A DNA stretch of 5,304 nucleotides, taken from contig JALZUL010000182.1 in NCBI GenBank assembly GCA_023301665.1, positions 1-5,304 of the forward strand, read 5' to 3'. Shown one piece after another: positions 4,682 to 5,304 of this stretch. The notes beneath the pieces are model-generated. The model was given only the letters and a program-made list of their open reading frames with translations. It had not been told where the DNA came from and searched no databases. This stretch comes from Ascidiaceihabitans sp. GTDB taxonomy: Bacteria; Pseudomonadota; Alphaproteobacteria; Rhodobacterales; Rhodobacteraceae. The translations under genes and the position numbers were made by a program. Position 1 is the first letter of the stretch; every line of letters starts with the position of its first letter.

Positions 4682-5304
4682 GAGTCATTCCTTCGACCAA
4701 GAGTGACGGTACTACGCGGCTTAGATGTGTCCGGGCGTCGTTCGCAGGGACGATGCTGAGCAGCATCTGGCGCAAGTTTCCTGCGATGGTACATTCGTTG
4801 ACTGCGTATTGGACCTCTCCATTTTCGACCCACAAACCGGCGGCACCACGCGAGTAATCGCCAGTGTTCGGGTTGATGGTTGAGCCGATCATTGACGTGA
4901 CCCAAAGGCCGGTCCCCATGTCGCGAATTAAATCGTTTTGAGTTGCCGAACCTTGCGTCAAGGCGGTGTTCCAAATTCCTGGCGTGGGGCCAGACGCAGT
5001 GCCGCGCGCGGCATTGGCGGTGGAGCTCATTCCCAATTTACGGGCATTTGCCAAATCAAGTGTCCAACCCGTAAGAATGCCGTTTTCGACGATAGCGCGT
5101 TTCTGTGTTGTAAGGCCTTCGGCGTCAAAGGGGCGTGATCCGCCCGCGCGAGGGCGGTGTGGGTCTTCGATCACGGATAGATGGGCGGGTAAAACTTGGG
5201 CACCAAGATCGTTGCGCAACCAAGATGCGCCGCGTCCGACAGATGCGCCGTTGACGGCTGCCAAAAGGTGACCAATGAGAGTTGAAGAAATACGTTCGTC
5301 AAAC
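4668..5304 (-). CDS. pmbA: TldD/PmbA (TldE) family protein, C-terminal part (cut by right window edge)
   Basis: PmbA/TldE pairs with TldD in a heterodimeric protease known from microcin B17 maturation and CcdA antitoxin degradation in E. coli. The visible 211 residues match the C-terminal half of the roughly 450-residue family. Motifs are FDERISSTLIGHL, NGASVGRGASWL, EDPHRPRAGGSRPFDAEG, WTLDLANARKLG, GLWVTSMIGSTINPNTGDYS with RGAAGLWVENGE, and the family's C-terminal EGMTLAGA after TIAGNLRQML. The assignment to the E (PmbA) rather than the D type rests on this C-terminal style; the HExxxH zinc motif of TldD lies N-terminally and cannot be checked here. The open frame continues to the window edge, so the start and the promoter are outside. 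The last 14 bases overlap the phosphatase gene and contain its ribosome binding site and TTG start. Confidence 0.93.
   Translation of the reverse strand, partial: FDERISSTLIGHLLAAVNGASVGRGASWLRNDLGAQVLPAHLSVIEDPHRPRAGGSRPFDAEGLTTQKRAIVENGILTGWTLDLANARKLGMSSTANAARGTASGPTPGIWNTALTQGSATQNDLIRDMGTGLWVTSMIGSTINPNTGDYSRGAAGLWVENGEVQYAVNECTIAGNLRQMLLSIVPANDARTHLSRVVPSLLVEGMTLAGA
4689..4693 (-). promoter_or_regulatory. Ribosome binding site of the phosphatase gene, inside pmbA
   Basis: The minus strand reads AAGGA 7 bases before the TTG at 4681. It lies within the last codons of pmbA and selects the TTG as the phosphatase start. An ATG just upstream (4688-4686) is in the pmbA frame and leads to the pmbA stop, so it does not start the phosphatase. 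Confidence 0.65.

Noticed and set aside
4663..4974. Second minus-strand frame overlapping pmbA
   Set aside because: The pmbA frame at the same place encodes conserved TldE motifs; this alternative is Arg/His-rich out-of-frame translation.
4668..5264. TTG at 5264 as the real start of the PmbA protein
   Set aside because: The frame continues upstream to the window edge with conserved family sequence (FDERISSTLIGHL), so this TTG is an internal Leu codon.
1..5304. Mobile elements, CRISPR arrays, tRNA/rRNA genes, riboswitches
   Set aside because: I looked on both strands for direct repeats, terminal inverted repeats, transposase or integrase motifs and tRNA-like structures and found none; the genes are densely packed core functions.

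Overview
The window looks like an ordinary chromosomal segment of an alphaproteobacterium, most likely of the Rhodobacterales/Roseobacter group. The protein sequences suggest this: the MutY, DUF721, DsbA-like, LpxK and PmbA/TldE proteins have the style I associate with that group. So does the gene order mutY <- / -> DUF721 -> dsbA. Base composition looks moderate rather than very GC-rich, which would fit a marine roseobacter better than a classical Rhodobacter; I judged this by eye. There is no sign of a phage, transposon, CRISPR array, tRNA or rRNA.

Left part (1-1653): two transcription units diverge from a short intergenic region (295-377). The minus strand carries the 5' end of mutY, an adenine DNA glycosylase cut by the left edge. 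The plus strand carries a DUF721 (DciA-like) gene, followed after 10 bases by a membrane-anchored DsbA-like thiol oxidoreductase. The two genes probably form one operon that ends at a strong stem-loop terminator (about 1613-1653).

Right part (1648-5304): four genes lie head to tail on the minus strand. In transcription order they are pmbA/tldE (C-terminal part only, cut by the right edge), an inositol-monophosphatase-family phosphatase, a KdtA/WaaA-like Kdo-transferase-family protein, and lpxK. The pmbA/phosphatase pair overlaps by 14 bases and waaA/lpxK by 1 base, which points to one operon with translational coupling. WaaA and LpxK act in succession in lipid A/LPS inner-core synthesis at the cytoplasmic face of the inner membrane. 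The phosphatase and PmbA have no obvious direct role there.

Points worth a second look are: the KdtA-like protein appears to have lost most of the family's hallmark catalytic and binding motifs; at least three of the six visible start sites are TTG; and the divergent promoter region has a shared palindromic -10 core. I see no evidence of a wholly new system here.
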